The notes under the pieces are model-generated. The model was given only the letters and a program-made list of their open reading frames with translations, made no database searches and was not told the DNA's origin. From NCBI RefSeq assembly GCF_014651135.1, contig NZ_BMWH01000030.1, positions 24,536 through 88,535 of the forward strand: a stretch of DNA of 64,000 nt, written 5' to 3'. This document shows positions 8,601-15,742 of the stretch, piece by piece (positions within the stretch are counted from its first letter, which is position 1; each line of letters starts with the position of its first letter). The position numbers and the translations under genes were made by a program. Source of the stretch: Streptomyces echinoruber (GTDB lineage: Bacteria; Actinomycetota; Actinomycetes; Streptomycetales; Streptomycetaceae).

Positions 8601-9252
8601 GCGGGACCGGCTGGTGTCCATGCGCCGCGCCCACGACATCGTCATCGACGAGGTGAGCGTGGACGAGGTGAAGGAAGCACGCGGCATCACGGCGGACGAA
8701 CTGGCGATGCGCAGGGTGACCTCCTGGAAGGAGTACATCAAGGAGCACCAGGACGAGATCGCCGCGCTCAGCCTCGCGTTCAGCGAGCGGCGGGACCCGA
8801 AGGAGGTCTACCGGCGGCTGAAGGACCTGGCCCGCAAGATCGAGCGTCCTCCCTTCCAGTGGACCCCGGCACGGCTGTACGACGCGTACGTGCAGCTGGG
8901 CAAGGCGGCCAAGCACCCGCGGGGAGCGGCGGGCGTGGTCGACCTCATCGGGCTGCTGCGCTTCGAGCTGGGCCTGGACGAGGAGGTACGGCCGTACCGG
9001 GCGCTGGTGGAGGAGCGGTACGCGGCGTGGCGGGCCCGGCAGGAGCAGGCCGGGGCGGTGCTCACCGAGGACCAGGTGTGGTGGCTCGACCGGATCGTGG
9101 ACGTGATAGCAACGGATGCGGCGATCGAGCCCGAGCATTTGAAGGACGTACCCTTCATCGAGCGCGGGGGCGTGGACGGGTTCCTTCGGGAGTTCGGGGC
9201 GGATCGGGGGGCTGAGATTTTGGATGAACTGGGACGGGAGTTGGGTGCGTGA
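5659..9252 (+). CDS. hsdR: Type I restriction enzyme, R (endonuclease/translocase) subunit
   Basis: A 1197-residue motor and nuclease subunit that cuts unmethylated DNA after ATP-driven translocation. ATG 5659 follows a GGGGGG ribosome binding site. Order: an N-terminal DUF4145-like helical domain (about 20-130); a charged coiled coil (about 165-245); the HsdR nuclease core with D323 and E337-A-K339 in YLLYVD...VIEAKREG; then a superfamily 2 helicase with Walker A MATGAGKT (466-473), DECH (597-600), LTATP (621-625) and a late arginine motif near MKGRGSRT. The C-terminal third is helical and likely binds the M/S core. It is the first gene of a three-gene operon; its stop overlaps hsdS by four bases. 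Length and motifs look complete. Confidence 0.93.
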   Translation: MVTAVVGGPADGDDEQVARLAAGSSNFGHLLRHEPLLVTLGCAAESYVHTDPHAAMMKARLFGEVMTRHLVTLLGLTVPGPRQVDRINALTRSGVLVPQVRAWFEAIRTTGNKAVHEYYANVREALQSVEMCFRLGDWLHRALDPSDTAHRVFLAPAPPSTAPAPATAADRQELEQLRAELAVYRRRLEEARLRYDGKQSRLERERAARAQAEAELARAEAERAALQDLIAELSDKITELTDPAAMESRSAARPLDGASQRDEFIAHAQKAARPPMSEAQVRTELDRLLEKAGWAVQDDSAKNLFAARGVAVREVSTAVGRADYLLYVDQRLVGVIEAKREGADLEAAMQQAARYATGLTRSQQLSAWRASLPFRYVADGNTVRFHNALDPSPRTREVFAVHQPETIARWMDEADADPAAPTLRARMRRLPQTFLDPEPLRPAQFKAITGLERSLAKDDPRALIQMATGAGKTYTVVSESYRLLKHAGAKRILFLVDRNNLGSQAATEFENFDTPDDGRKFTELYVVQRLAGDTVLGSAHVVVSTVQRLWLALTGREVPGADDNDEALDRYDLVDEPVQVCYNPDLPPETFDLIVVDECHRSIYGKWRAVLEYFDAHLVGLTATPVKQTFGFFFQNLVSEYPYEQAVADGVNVDFDVFRIRTELGENGGTIPAETVVPLRERKTRRERYQELEEDLEWKASQLGRQVISKGQLKLVIETFRKHLFTDIFPPVGEGEAQRSRTHVPKTLIFAVDDHHADEIVQTVRQVFGEGDDFCTKITHAAKRPAELIKAFRNSPELRIAVTVDMIATGTDIPPLECVFFLRDVKSWAYFEQMKGRGSRTVDPAEFQAVTPDAEVKERFVIVDAVGVTDSPRVDARPLNRVSERKIPLERLMAKTAGLAMTEDEIATLAGRLARLDRQLTPEEREEIEELAGQPLREIVGGLVRSVDPDQQEKARRIGGDKQVRQEMLEALKPIAANRELRDRLVSMRRAHDIVIDEVSVDEVKEARGITADELAMRRVTSWKEYIKEHQDEIAALSLAFSERRDPKEVYRRLKDLARKIERPPFQWTPARLYDAYVQLGKAAKHPRGAAGVVDLIGLLRFELGLDEEVRPYRALVEERYAAWRARQEQAGAVLTEDQVWWLDRIVDVIATDAAIEPEHLKDVPFIERGGVDGFLREFGADRGAEILDELGRELGA

Positions 9253-10721
9253 GCGAGGGCGATATTCCTTCGGAGCTGCCGAAGGGGTGGGCACGTGTTC
9301 GGCTCGGCGACATTCTCAATCGCATCGAGGCGGGTAAGTCCTACAAGTGTGAGCCTCGTCCGGCCTCGCGTGAGGAGTGGGGAGTCATCAAGGTCAGTGC
9401 GATGACCTGGGGCGACTTCGATGAGGGCGAGAACAAGGCGGTTCCTGCAGGATTCCCCTTCAATCCCGAATACGAGATCCGGCCGGGGGACATACTGCTG
9501 AGCAGGGCGAACACGGCAGCCTACGTAGGGGCGTCTGTGCTCGTGCGTAAGTGTCGCCCCCGGTTGCTCCTCAGCGATAAGAGTCTACGCCTCATCCCGG
9601 CTGAGGGAATTGACCGGGAATGGCTGGCCTATCTGCTCTCATCACCGAACATTCGAGACCAGATCTCTGAGCGTGCCACCGGAACTAAGGACTCGATGCG
9701 GAACATCTCGCAGGGAGCCCTTGCGGACATTGAGTGCCTTCTGCCCCCTGTGGAGGAGCAGCGGCGCATCGTTGCCGCGCTCGAAGAGCAGTTGTCGCGA
9801 CTCGACGCGGCCAGCGATACCCTTCGTGTCAGCGGCCAACGCATCGATCGATACCTTCAGTCGGTACTGCATCGGATGACGTCCGCATACGAGCCGGTTC
9901 GATTGAAAGATGTTCTGGTTTCCGGTTTGACGAACGGGCGATCCGTCCCAACCCGTGCAGGCGGTTTCCCTGTACTTCGCCTCACTGCCTTGTCCGACAC
10001 CTACGTTGATCTAGCGCAACGTAAAGAGGGTGATTGGGGAGAGGAGGAGGCTGCGCCATTTCTTGTTCAGCAAGGGGATTTTCTTATCGCTCGCGGGAAT
10101 GGTTCACTTTCTTTGGTTGGCCGTGGGGCGCTTGTTGCCGATGTCCCAACCCCGGTCGCCTATCCTGACACTATGATTCGGGCGCGCCTTGACGCCAGTA
10201 AGATTTTGCCGGGGTATCTGCGTGTAATCTGGTCATCTCTTGCTGTCAGGCGACAGATTGAAAGCCGAGCGCGCACTACAGCGGGCATTCACAAGGTGAA
10301 CCAGAAGATTCTCGAGTCGATCGAGTTCCCGCTGCCGGACTTGCCGACTCAGCGTGCGCTGTGTGCTCAATGGTCCAGCACAGAGCAGCAAGCCCGGCAC
10401 CTTGCGCACACTGTGTCCGTCAGCAAGCGGCGGAGTGCCATTCTCCGCCGCTCCCTCCTAGCCGAAGCCTTCGCTGGCCGCCTGGTTCCCCAGGACCCCG
10501 CCGACGAGCCCGCCGATGCCCTGCTCGCCCGCGTCCGAGCGGAGCGCGAGGCGGCCGGGGCGACCAAGTCCCGTCGCCGGAGCCCGCGCCGGGCGCCCGC
10601 GCAGCGGAAGCGTACGTCCGACACCGCACCCGCACCGGACGCGCCCCCGCCGCCCCGAGCGGACACCCCCGCCCTCACCGCCGCCACCCAGCCCACCCTC
10701 GACCTGGAGATCCCCTCGTGA
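9249..10721 (+). CDS. hsdS: Type I restriction-modification, S (specificity) subunit
   Basis: A 490-residue DNA recognition subunit starting at GTG 9249, overlapping hsdR by GTGA. It has the standard layout: target recognition domain 1 (about 10-165), a conserved spacer helix (VEEQRRIVAALEEQLSRLDA, about 167-190), target recognition domain 2 (about 215-370), and a second helix (LPTQRALCAQW... SILRRSLLAEAFAGRLVPQD). A long Pro/Ala/Arg-rich tail follows (about 430-490) that is not part of the fold. Bases coding for the recognition domains, especially about 9890-10330, are visibly poorer in G and C than the rest of the operon, as expected for frequently exchanged specificity modules. The recognised DNA sequence cannot be predicted from this alone. 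Confidence 0.92.
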   Translation: MSEGDIPSELPKGWARVRLGDILNRIEAGKSYKCEPRPASREEWGVIKVSAMTWGDFDEGENKAVPAGFPFNPEYEIRPGDILLSRANTAAYVGASVLVRKCRPRLLLSDKSLRLIPAEGIDREWLAYLLSSPNIRDQISERATGTKDSMRNISQGALADIECLLPPVEEQRRIVAALEEQLSRLDAASDTLRVSGQRIDRYLQSVLHRMTSAYEPVRLKDVLVSGLTNGRSVPTRAGGFPVLRLTALSDTYVDLAQRKEGDWGEEEAAPFLVQQGDFLIARGNGSLSLVGRGALVADVPTPVAYPDTMIRARLDASKILPGYLRVIWSSLAVRRQIESRARTTAGIHKVNQKILESIEFPLPDLPTQRALCAQWSSTEQQARHLAHTVSVSKRRSAILRRSLLAEAFAGRLVPQDPADEPADALLARVRAEREAAGATKSRRRSPRRAPAQRKRTSDTAPAPDAPPPPRADTPALTAATQPTLDLEIPS

Positions 10722-12265
10722 CCACGACCGAGGCCCGTCGGCTCGTCGACAAGCTCTGGAGCTACTGCCACGTCCTGCGCGACGACGGCGTCTCCACCAT
10801 CGACTACGTCGAGCAGTTGACGCTTCTCGTGTTCCTGAAGATGGCGCACGAGGCGCAGTCCCGCCCGCCCATGTTCCGCGAGCAGATCATGCCCGAGGGG
10901 CCTGTCTGGGAGGGACGCGGCTGGCCCGAGCTGCTGAGCAAGGACGGCGCCGCGCTCGAAACCGCCTACACCGAGCTGCTCGAGGACCTCGGCGCCCAGC
11001 GCGCCGGTAGCACCTTCCACCTGATCTTCAACGGGGCCAGGAACCGCATCCACGACCCCGCCAAGCTCAAGCGCCTGGTCAAGGACCTGATCGACAAGGA
11101 GAACTGGTCGGGTCAGAACACCGACATCAAGGGCGACGCCTACGAGGAGCTGCTCTCCCGTGGCGCGGAGGACATCAAGTCCGGGGCGGGGCAGTACTTC
11201 ACTCCCCGCGCGCTCATCCAGGCGATCGTCGACTGCGTACGCCCGACTCCCGACGACACGATCACGGACCCCGCCTGCGGCACCGGCGGCTTCCTGCTCG
11301 CCGCCGCCGAGTACATCATCCGCGAGTACGGCAACCGGCTCACCCCCGAGCAGCGCAAGCACCTCAGCAACGGCGGCATCTGGGGCACCGAGCTGGTCCG
11401 CAACACCGCCCGCCTCGCCGCGATGAACCTCTTCCTGCACGGCATCGGTCATCCCACCGGGCCCGCCCTGGTCCGTACCCGCGACGCCCTCGCCGCCCCG
11501 CCCGACAAGCGCGCGAGCCTCGTCCTGGCCAACCCGCCCTTCGGCAAGAAGTCCTCCATCACCGTCTACGGCGACGACGGTTCCGCCGCCCGCGAGGCCA
11601 TCGCCTACGAACGCCGCGACTTCTGGGTCACCACGACCAACAAGCAGCTCAACTTCGTCCAGCACATCGCCTCGCTGCTGGAGATCCACGGCCGCGCGGC
11701 GGTCGTCGTCCCTGACAACGTCCTCTTCGAGGGCGGCGCGGGCGAGACCATCCGCCGACGCCTGCTGAACGAGTACGACGTCCACACGCTGCTCCGCCTG
11801 CCCACCGGCATCTTCTACGCGGGCGGCGTCAAGGCCAACGTCCTGTTCTTCGAGCGCAAGCCGGCCCGCCCCCACCAGCCCTGGACCGAGAAGCTGTGGG
11901 TGTACGACTTCCGTACGGCCCAGCACTTCACCCTCAAGCAGAACCCCCTCACCCGGGCCCACCTTGAGGACTTCGTGCAGTGCTACCGCCCCGGCGAGGA
12001 CCGCTCCCAGCGGGTGGAGACCGAGCGCTTCAAGGCGTTCACGTACGAGGAACTGATCGCTCGCGACAAGGCCAACCTCGACATCACCTGGCTCCGCGAC
12101 CCGAGCCTCGACGACGCGGACAACCTGCCCGCGCCCGAGGTGCTGGCCGCCGAGATCGTCGAGGACCTTCAGTCGGCCCTGGAGGAGTTCGCCGCAATCG
12201 CCGAGACGTTGCAGCAGGCCCGGGGCGAGGGCGCGGCAGCGGAGGCGGCTCCGGCCGCCGAGTGA
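10718..12265 (+). CDS. hsdM: Type I restriction-modification, M (N6-adenine methyltransferase) subunit
   Basis: A 515-residue DNA methyltransferase. GTG 10718 overlaps the hsdS stop by four bases. Residues 1-150 match the helical HsdM N-terminal domain (VDKLWSYCHVLRDDGVSTID). The catalytic domain follows, with S-adenosylmethionine motif I DPACGTGGF (184-192) and the catalytic motif IV NPPF (272-275). The C-terminus is the helical EIVEDLQSALEEFAAIAETL stretch that is also found as a fragment at 546-616. Together with HsdS it would methylate the host site; with HsdR it would restrict foreign DNA. Gene order R-S-M with overlaps at both junctions implies a single transcript. No frameshift seen. 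Confidence 0.93.
   Translation: MTTTEARRLVDKLWSYCHVLRDDGVSTIDYVEQLTLLVFLKMAHEAQSRPPMFREQIMPEGPVWEGRGWPELLSKDGAALETAYTELLEDLGAQRAGSTFHLIFNGARNRIHDPAKLKRLVKDLIDKENWSGQNTDIKGDAYEELLSRGAEDIKSGAGQYFTPRALIQAIVDCVRPTPDDTITDPACGTGGFLLAAAEYIIREYGNRLTPEQRKHLSNGGIWGTELVRNTARLAAMNLFLHGIGHPTGPALVRTRDALAAPPDKRASLVLANPPFGKKSSITVYGDDGSAAREAIAYERRDFWVTTTNKQLNFVQHIASLLEIHGRAAVVVPDNVLFEGGAGETIRRRLLNEYDVHTLLRLPTGIFYAGGVKANVLFFERKPARPHQPWTEKLWVYDFRTAQHFTLKQNPLTRAHLEDFVQCYRPGEDRSQRVETERFKAFTYEELIARDKANLDITWLRDPSLDDADNLPAPEVLAAEIVEDLQSALEEFAAIAETLQQARGEGAAAEAAPAAE
12152..12222 (+). repeat. 71-bp segment inside hsdM, duplicated at 546-616
   Basis: This is the intact copy of the direct repeat described at 546-616. 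It encodes the C-terminal helix of HsdM. Homologous recombination between the two copies could excise the toxin, the secreted M15-like gene and most of the restriction operon together. Confidence 0.75.
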
Positions 12266-12275
12266 CGGCGTACGC

Positions 12276-12309
12276 GCGGCCCGCACCCGTGGGCGTGGGT
12301 GCGGGCCGC
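12276..12309. terminator. Bidirectional hairpin between hsdM and the DUF397 gene
   Basis: A perfect 13-bp inverted repeat (GCGGCCCGCACCC at 12276-12288 and its complement at 12297-12309) with an 8-nt loop sits between two convergent genes. No T-tract follows, which is common for GC-rich actinobacterial terminators. Confidence 0.65.
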
Positions 12310-12323
12310 GTGCGGTCGGTCCG

Positions 12324-12527
12324 TCAGTGGGCGGCGGCGTACGGCAGGAAGGTCGCCCAGGCGGTGGGGGTGAGGGCGAGACGGGGGCCGTGGGGGTTCT
12401 TGGAGTCGCGGACGAGGATGTGGTCCGGGATCGCCGCCACCTCAATGCAGTCGGGGCCGTCAGCTGTGCTGTAGCTGCTCTTTATCCACTCCACTACCGC
12501 ATCGGCCCCGGAAGCCTTGAGTGTCAT
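12324..12527 (-). CDS. DUF397 domain small protein
   Basis: This 67-residue protein from ATG 12527 has the DUF397 hallmarks: WIKSSYSTADGPDCIEVA near residues 14-31, then VAAIPDHILVRDSKNP, and a final TPTAWATFLPY. DUF397 proteins in Streptomyces are small partners of the XRE regulator encoded immediately upstream; the WhiJ and BldB-type loci are the best-known examples. The regulator's stop and this start overlap by ATGA, so the pair is translationally coupled. The protein probably antagonises or modulates the DNA-binding partner. That role is inferred from the family. Confidence 0.88.
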   Translation of the reverse strand: MTLKASGADAVVEWIKSSYSTADGPDCIEVAAIPDHILVRDSKNPHGPRLALTPTAWATFLPYAAAH

Positions 12528-13363
12528 GTCCCTTTTTCTCCCAGTACTTTCTCGATGAAGGCCAACGACTCCCGAGGGCTGAGAGCCTGTGCACGGATGA
12601 CTCCGTAGCGGATGTCGAGGACCGTGGTTTCTTTGGGGTTGGTCATCACCCGACTGGTGAGGGGAGCTTCGCTGAACGCCACTGTGGCTCCGTCCTTGAG
12701 CTTGAGAAGCCTGAACGAACCATCCGTTCCCGAGTTCTCCTCACGGTCGAGGGGCAGGACCTGGAGGTCCACGTTGCGTTGCTGCGCCAACTCCAACAAC
12801 CGTTCGAGCTGCCGCTGCATCACCATCCTGCCCCCAATGGGCCTGCGCAACGTCGACTCACACTGAACGAAGCTGAAGACGCGCCGTCCTGTCGCGGGGT
12901 CGAGGATCTCCTGGCGTGCCAGGCGCGCTGCGACCTGCTGGTCGACCTCTTCTTCGGTGAACGCGGGCCGACGTGCGCTGAACACCGCCCGCGCGTACTC
13001 CTCCGTCTGCAACAGCCCATGTACGACGGAGTTGTTGTAGGCGCACAGCTCGACCGCTTCCGCCTCCAGTTTCTTCAGGTCCCGCACCTTCTTCGGGTAC
13101 CGGACCTCCGCCACGTCCTTCTTCATCGCGGCGATCCGGCCACCCGCCCCCAGTACCTCGTCCGCGCTGTCCAGGTACTCCGGGCGGGGAATCCGTCGCC
13201 CGCGCTCCACCGAGGAGACCAGTTCCTCGCCGTAGCCGATGGCCGCGCCGAACTCGGCCTGGGTGAGGCCGGCGGCCTCCCGCCACAGCTTCAACTGCCG
13301 TGCGACCGTGCGCATCACGGCTCCGGCCTCCTCGTCCTCCAGCCCCGCGTCCCAGTCGCCCAC
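12524..13363 (-). CDS. XRE-family regulator with DUF5753 domain (WhiJ-like)
   Basis: A 279-residue DNA-binding protein. I take GTG 13363 as the start because GGGAGGG lies 7 nt upstream; the frame is open far beyond it, but the upstream sequence has no homology-like character. Residues about 16-75 form the helix-turn-helix (LKLWREAAGLTQAEFGAAIG, then SVERGRRIPRPEYL). The remaining residues form the DUF5753 region with FSFVQCESTLRRPIGG and VLPLDREENSG, ending at SPRESLAFIEKVLG. It is encoded just before the DUF397 gene (ATGA overlap) and divergently from an anti-sigma-like ATPase. This three-part arrangement is the standard Streptomyces development-linked regulatory module. Targets are unknown. 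Confidence 0.88.
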   Translation of the reverse strand: MGDWDAGLEDEEAGAVMRTVARQLKLWREAAGLTQAEFGAAIGYGEELVSSVERGRRIPRPEYLDSADEVLGAGGRIAAMKKDVAEVRYPKKVRDLKKLEAEAVELCAYNNSVVHGLLQTEEYARAVFSARRPAFTEEEVDQQVAARLARQEILDPATGRRVFSFVQCESTLRRPIGGRMVMQRQLERLLELAQQRNVDLQVLPLDREENSGTDGSFRLLKLKDGATVAFSEAPLTSRVMTNPKETTVLDIRYGVIRAQALSPRESLAFIEKVLGEKGT

Positions 13364-13528
13364 GTCCGCGCCCTCCCGCCGCGCCCTCGCCCTTCCCGGC
13401 CCAACTCCGGCCGCCCGTACCCGGTCACCCCGGACGGCCCGGACGGAACCGGACGCCTCGCGGACAGCCACCGAGCGCACGGGCCGTCGTTCTTCACAGG
13501 GTACGCACGGGTCAACACGCTGAGTGAT

Positions 13529-14086
13529 GTGAATCAGGAAAGTCAGCAGACCGTCGCCGTGCAGGCGCCGCTCCACCAGTTCTCCGTACCGCTGTCCGCG
13601 ACCCGCCGTGCCGCTCGGCTCGCCCGGCTGCTCGCAGCCGAGCAACTGGGCGCGTGGGGGCTGCCGTTGGATCCGGCCCGGCTGATCGTGGCGGAGTTGG
13701 CCGCCAACGCCGTCCTGCACGGCAGGGTGCCGGGCCGGAGTTTCCGGCTCGCTCTCACGGTGACGGTCCAAGGCGTGCTGCGGATCGAGGTCACCGACAC
13801 GCGGGGGGACGTATTGCCGGTCCGGGAGGCCGGTGTCGCCGGAGCTGCCGAGTCCGGTTACGGCCTGCTGCTGGTCGAGGAGTTGGCGGATCGGTGGGGT
13901 GTGCGGAGCGGACCGGTGCCGTGCAAGACGGTGTGGGCGGAGCTTGATCCGGATCGGCTCCGGCCGGCCCGGCTCGATGCGGCCCGGCTCGATGCGGCCC
14001 GGCTCGATCCGGCCCGACTCGATCCGGCCCGAGCCGATCCGGCTCGTCCGTCTGCGCACGTCGCGCCGGAGCCCGGAAACACGTGA
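13529..14086 (+). CDS. HATPase_c (anti-sigma-factor-like) ATP-binding protein with a repetitive tail
   Basis: This protein is about 185 residues. The N-box ELAANAVLHG, the G1-type box EVTDTRGD and the glycine-rich GYGLLLVEELADRWG identify a GHKL ATP-binding fold like RsbW/SpoIIAB anti-sigma factors. GTG 13529 is the likely start, in a frame that runs open far upstream; GTG 13559 is possible. The gene is divergent from the XRE/DUF397 pair and would be the third member of the WhiJ-like module. The last 35 residues are a tandem ARLDA/ARLDP pentapeptide run that is not part of the fold and comes from a DNA repeat. Substrate and partner are unknown. Confidence 0.8.
   Translation: MNQESQQTVAVQAPLHQFSVPLSATRRAARLARLLAAEQLGAWGLPLDPARLIVAELAANAVLHGRVPGRSFRLALTVTVQGVLRIEVTDTRGDVLPVREAGVAGAAESGYGLLLVEELADRWGVRSGPVPCKTVWAELDPDRLRPARLDAARLDAARLDPARLDPARADPARPSAHVAPEPGNT
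13966..14040 (+). repeat. 15-bp tandem repeat, five copies, coding for ARLDx pentapeptides
   Basis: Units GGCCCGGCTCGATGC at 13966, 13981, then slightly diverged copies at 13996, 14011 and 14026. Because the unit is a multiple of three, copy-number change would alter the protein tail without shifting the frame. Confidence 0.9.
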
Positions 14087-14353
14087 TCCGGTGCCGCTGC
14101 GGTCGGGGCTTCGGGACGTAAAAGACCAAAGAACCCGGGAAAAAACCAACCAACCAAACCAAACCCCGCGTAGGTCACCCGCGCGGGTGAAAGCGGTCGA
14201 TCCGGCTGGCGTGGCGGCGCTCCGGGCGTGCAGTCTCGCCCCGAGGCGCGAGCGCCTCATCCCTCCACGACCGCAGACATGCGTCGGCCCCCGCCGGGAG
14301 CGCAAATCCCAGTGCGAGGGCCTGACCAACGAGGAAGAACGGACCTCTTCCCC
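14087..14353. other. Intergenic region with an A/C-rich low-complexity stretch and a 16-bp palindrome
   Basis: This 267-bp gap has no credible reading frame. It contains an unusually A/C-rich stretch with CCAA repeats at about 14120-14165 and the palindrome listed separately. It should hold the promoter of the downstream winged-helix gene. Confidence 0.5.
14175..14190. promoter_or_regulatory. Perfect 16-bp palindrome, candidate operator
   Basis: TCACCCGCGCGGGTGA is fully self-complementary. It lies 164 bp upstream of the winged-helix gene start at 14354. Its regulator is unknown; the nearby XRE protein is one candidate. Confidence 0.4.
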
Positions 14354-15520
14354 ATGGCTGAGCAGAAGCCTAACGCCGTCCCGCGCCCGATTCGAGGCGT
14401 TCGCCGATCCGCCACCCACTCCGGTGTCATCCACGTACGGACGTACCAGCCCGACCAGTACGTCATCGTGGGCAACCACATCGCCCAGCACCCCGAGCTG
14501 TCGCTGACGGCCGTCGGGCTGGTGACGCACATCCTGTCGGTGCCCGAGGGCACCCCGGTCGACATCCGCAGCCTCGCGGACCGCTTCCCCGAGGGGCGGA
14601 GCCGGATCGCGTCCGCGCTGCGCGAGCTGGAGGCGCACGGCTACCTGGAGCGGGTCCGCGAGCACACGGAGTCCGGCCGCCTGGTCACGCGCACGTACGT
14701 CCACCACGTCCCCGCCCCGGCCCGGGGTGCCGCCACCCCCGCGTCCCTTCGCGTGGCCGGGCGTTCCGAGGCGCCTCGGGCCCGCGACCCGCAGCCGCAG
14801 TCGCAGTCGCGGCCCGGGGCGGGCGCGGACGTGCCGGACGTGGCCGAGGAGGACGACCAAACCCCTCGGCGACAGACGCTCGACCCCGACCCCGACCTCG
14901 GCCCCGGCCCTGACCTCGCCCCCGAGCCCGAACCGGTGCTCGCGTACCCCACGCCCCCTGCGCACCCCGCGCCGGACACCCCCGTCGAACACCCCGAAGC
15001 GTCCGCGCCCGCCCCGTCGTCCACGGCGCCGGGCGAGCACGGCCGCCCCCGCGATCATTGGCACGACCGCGACCACCGGCCCGACCGCGACCACCGGCAC
15101 GACAGGGCCGTCGCCCTCCTCGCGGGCCTGCGCCGCAGCGACGACCGCCTCGTCCTCTCCCGCCGGGACGTGGACCGGCTCGCGCCGGCCGTCGTCGCCT
15201 GGCTCGACGTGGGTGCGACGCTCGACGCCGTGCACCGTGCCCTCGTCGCCGATCTCCCGCCGGACCTCAAGCACCCGGCCGGGCTGGTCGCCCACCGCCT
15301 TCGGGAACTGCTGCCCCCGCCCCTGCCCGCCCTCGCCCCCAGGGATGCCCTTGTCCTCGGGGATGCCGGGCCGTCCCGCCGTCCCCATCCCTTCCAGACC
15401 TGCGACGGCTGCGACCGGGCGTTCCGCGCCCCGGTGCCGGGTCGCTGCCGCGACTGCCGGTCCGGCCGGACGGCGGCGGACCCGTTCCGGACGACGGCGG
15501 ATCCGCTGAGGGCGGCTTGA
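14354..15520 (+). CDS. Winged-helix DNA-binding protein with a C-terminal Cys4 motif
   Basis: A 388-residue protein from ATG 14354 (MAEQKPNAVPRP); a GAGGAAG sequence lies somewhat far upstream. Residues about 25-120 form a winged helix (LSLTAVGLVTHILSVPEG, then SRIASALRELEAHGYLER) of the type found in Streptomyces helix-turn-helix domain proteins. Residues 125-255 are a Pro/Asp/Glu-rich disordered linker containing short DHxHDRDHRPD repeats. A helical domain follows (VALLAGLRRSDDRLVLSRRD), and near the C-terminus CDGC...CRDC could bind zinc. This architecture is common in Streptomyces as an uncharacterised regulator or replication-associated protein. I cannot assign a target. Confidence 0.75.
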   Translation: MAEQKPNAVPRPIRGVRRSATHSGVIHVRTYQPDQYVIVGNHIAQHPELSLTAVGLVTHILSVPEGTPVDIRSLADRFPEGRSRIASALRELEAHGYLERVREHTESGRLVTRTYVHHVPAPARGAATPASLRVAGRSEAPRARDPQPQSQSRPGAGADVPDVAEEDDQTPRRQTLDPDPDLGPGPDLAPEPEPVLAYPTPPAHPAPDTPVEHPEASAPAPSSTAPGEHGRPRDHWHDRDHRPDRDHRHDRAVALLAGLRRSDDRLVLSRRDVDRLAPAVVAWLDVGATLDAVHRALVADLPPDLKHPAGLVAHRLRELLPPPLPALAPRDALVLGDAGPSRRPHPFQTCDGCDRAFRAPVPGRCRDCRSGRTAADPFRTTADPLRAA

Positions 15521-15687
15521 CGACGGTCCGGTCGGCCTGCCGGTGGTCCGGTCGGCCTGGCGGCGGCCGAGCAGGCGGGCCGCCGCTCCGGCCACGCAGG
15601 GGCGGCGTTCCCTCGGGAGCCGGAGCCGCATCGGTCGGCAACAGGTCTGGACCAAGTCATTGACAGGTTCATTTAACGGAAGCACGC

Positions 15688-15701
15688 TGAGAGCGCTCTC
15701 A
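15688..15701. promoter_or_regulatory. LacI-family (CebR-like) operator upstream of the beta-1,3-glucanase
   Basis: TGAGAGCGCTCTCA is a perfect 14-bp palindrome 42 bp before the glucanase start. It has the same layout as the known CebR operator TGGGAGCGCTCCCA of Streptomyces, differing at two symmetrical positions. This suggests repression by a LacI-type sugar regulator and induction by a glucan breakdown product. Confidence 0.7.
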
Positions 15702-15742
15702 CGCGCCAACGTTCACCACTTCACCCCCACAGGAGGACGAGC

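Noticed and set aside
5608..9294. 1228-codon open frame antisense to hsdR
   Set aside because: Shadow frame rich in Leu/Arg/Val with no motifs; hsdR on the plus strand has all helicase and nuclease motifs.
10367..12445. Long open frame antisense to hsdM
   Set aside because: Antisense shadow without start signal or recognisable sequence.
12524..15709. Very long minus-strand frame suggesting a giant XRE protein
   Set aside because: Only the part up to GTG 13363 has protein-like homology; beyond it the frame is opposite two plus-strand genes.
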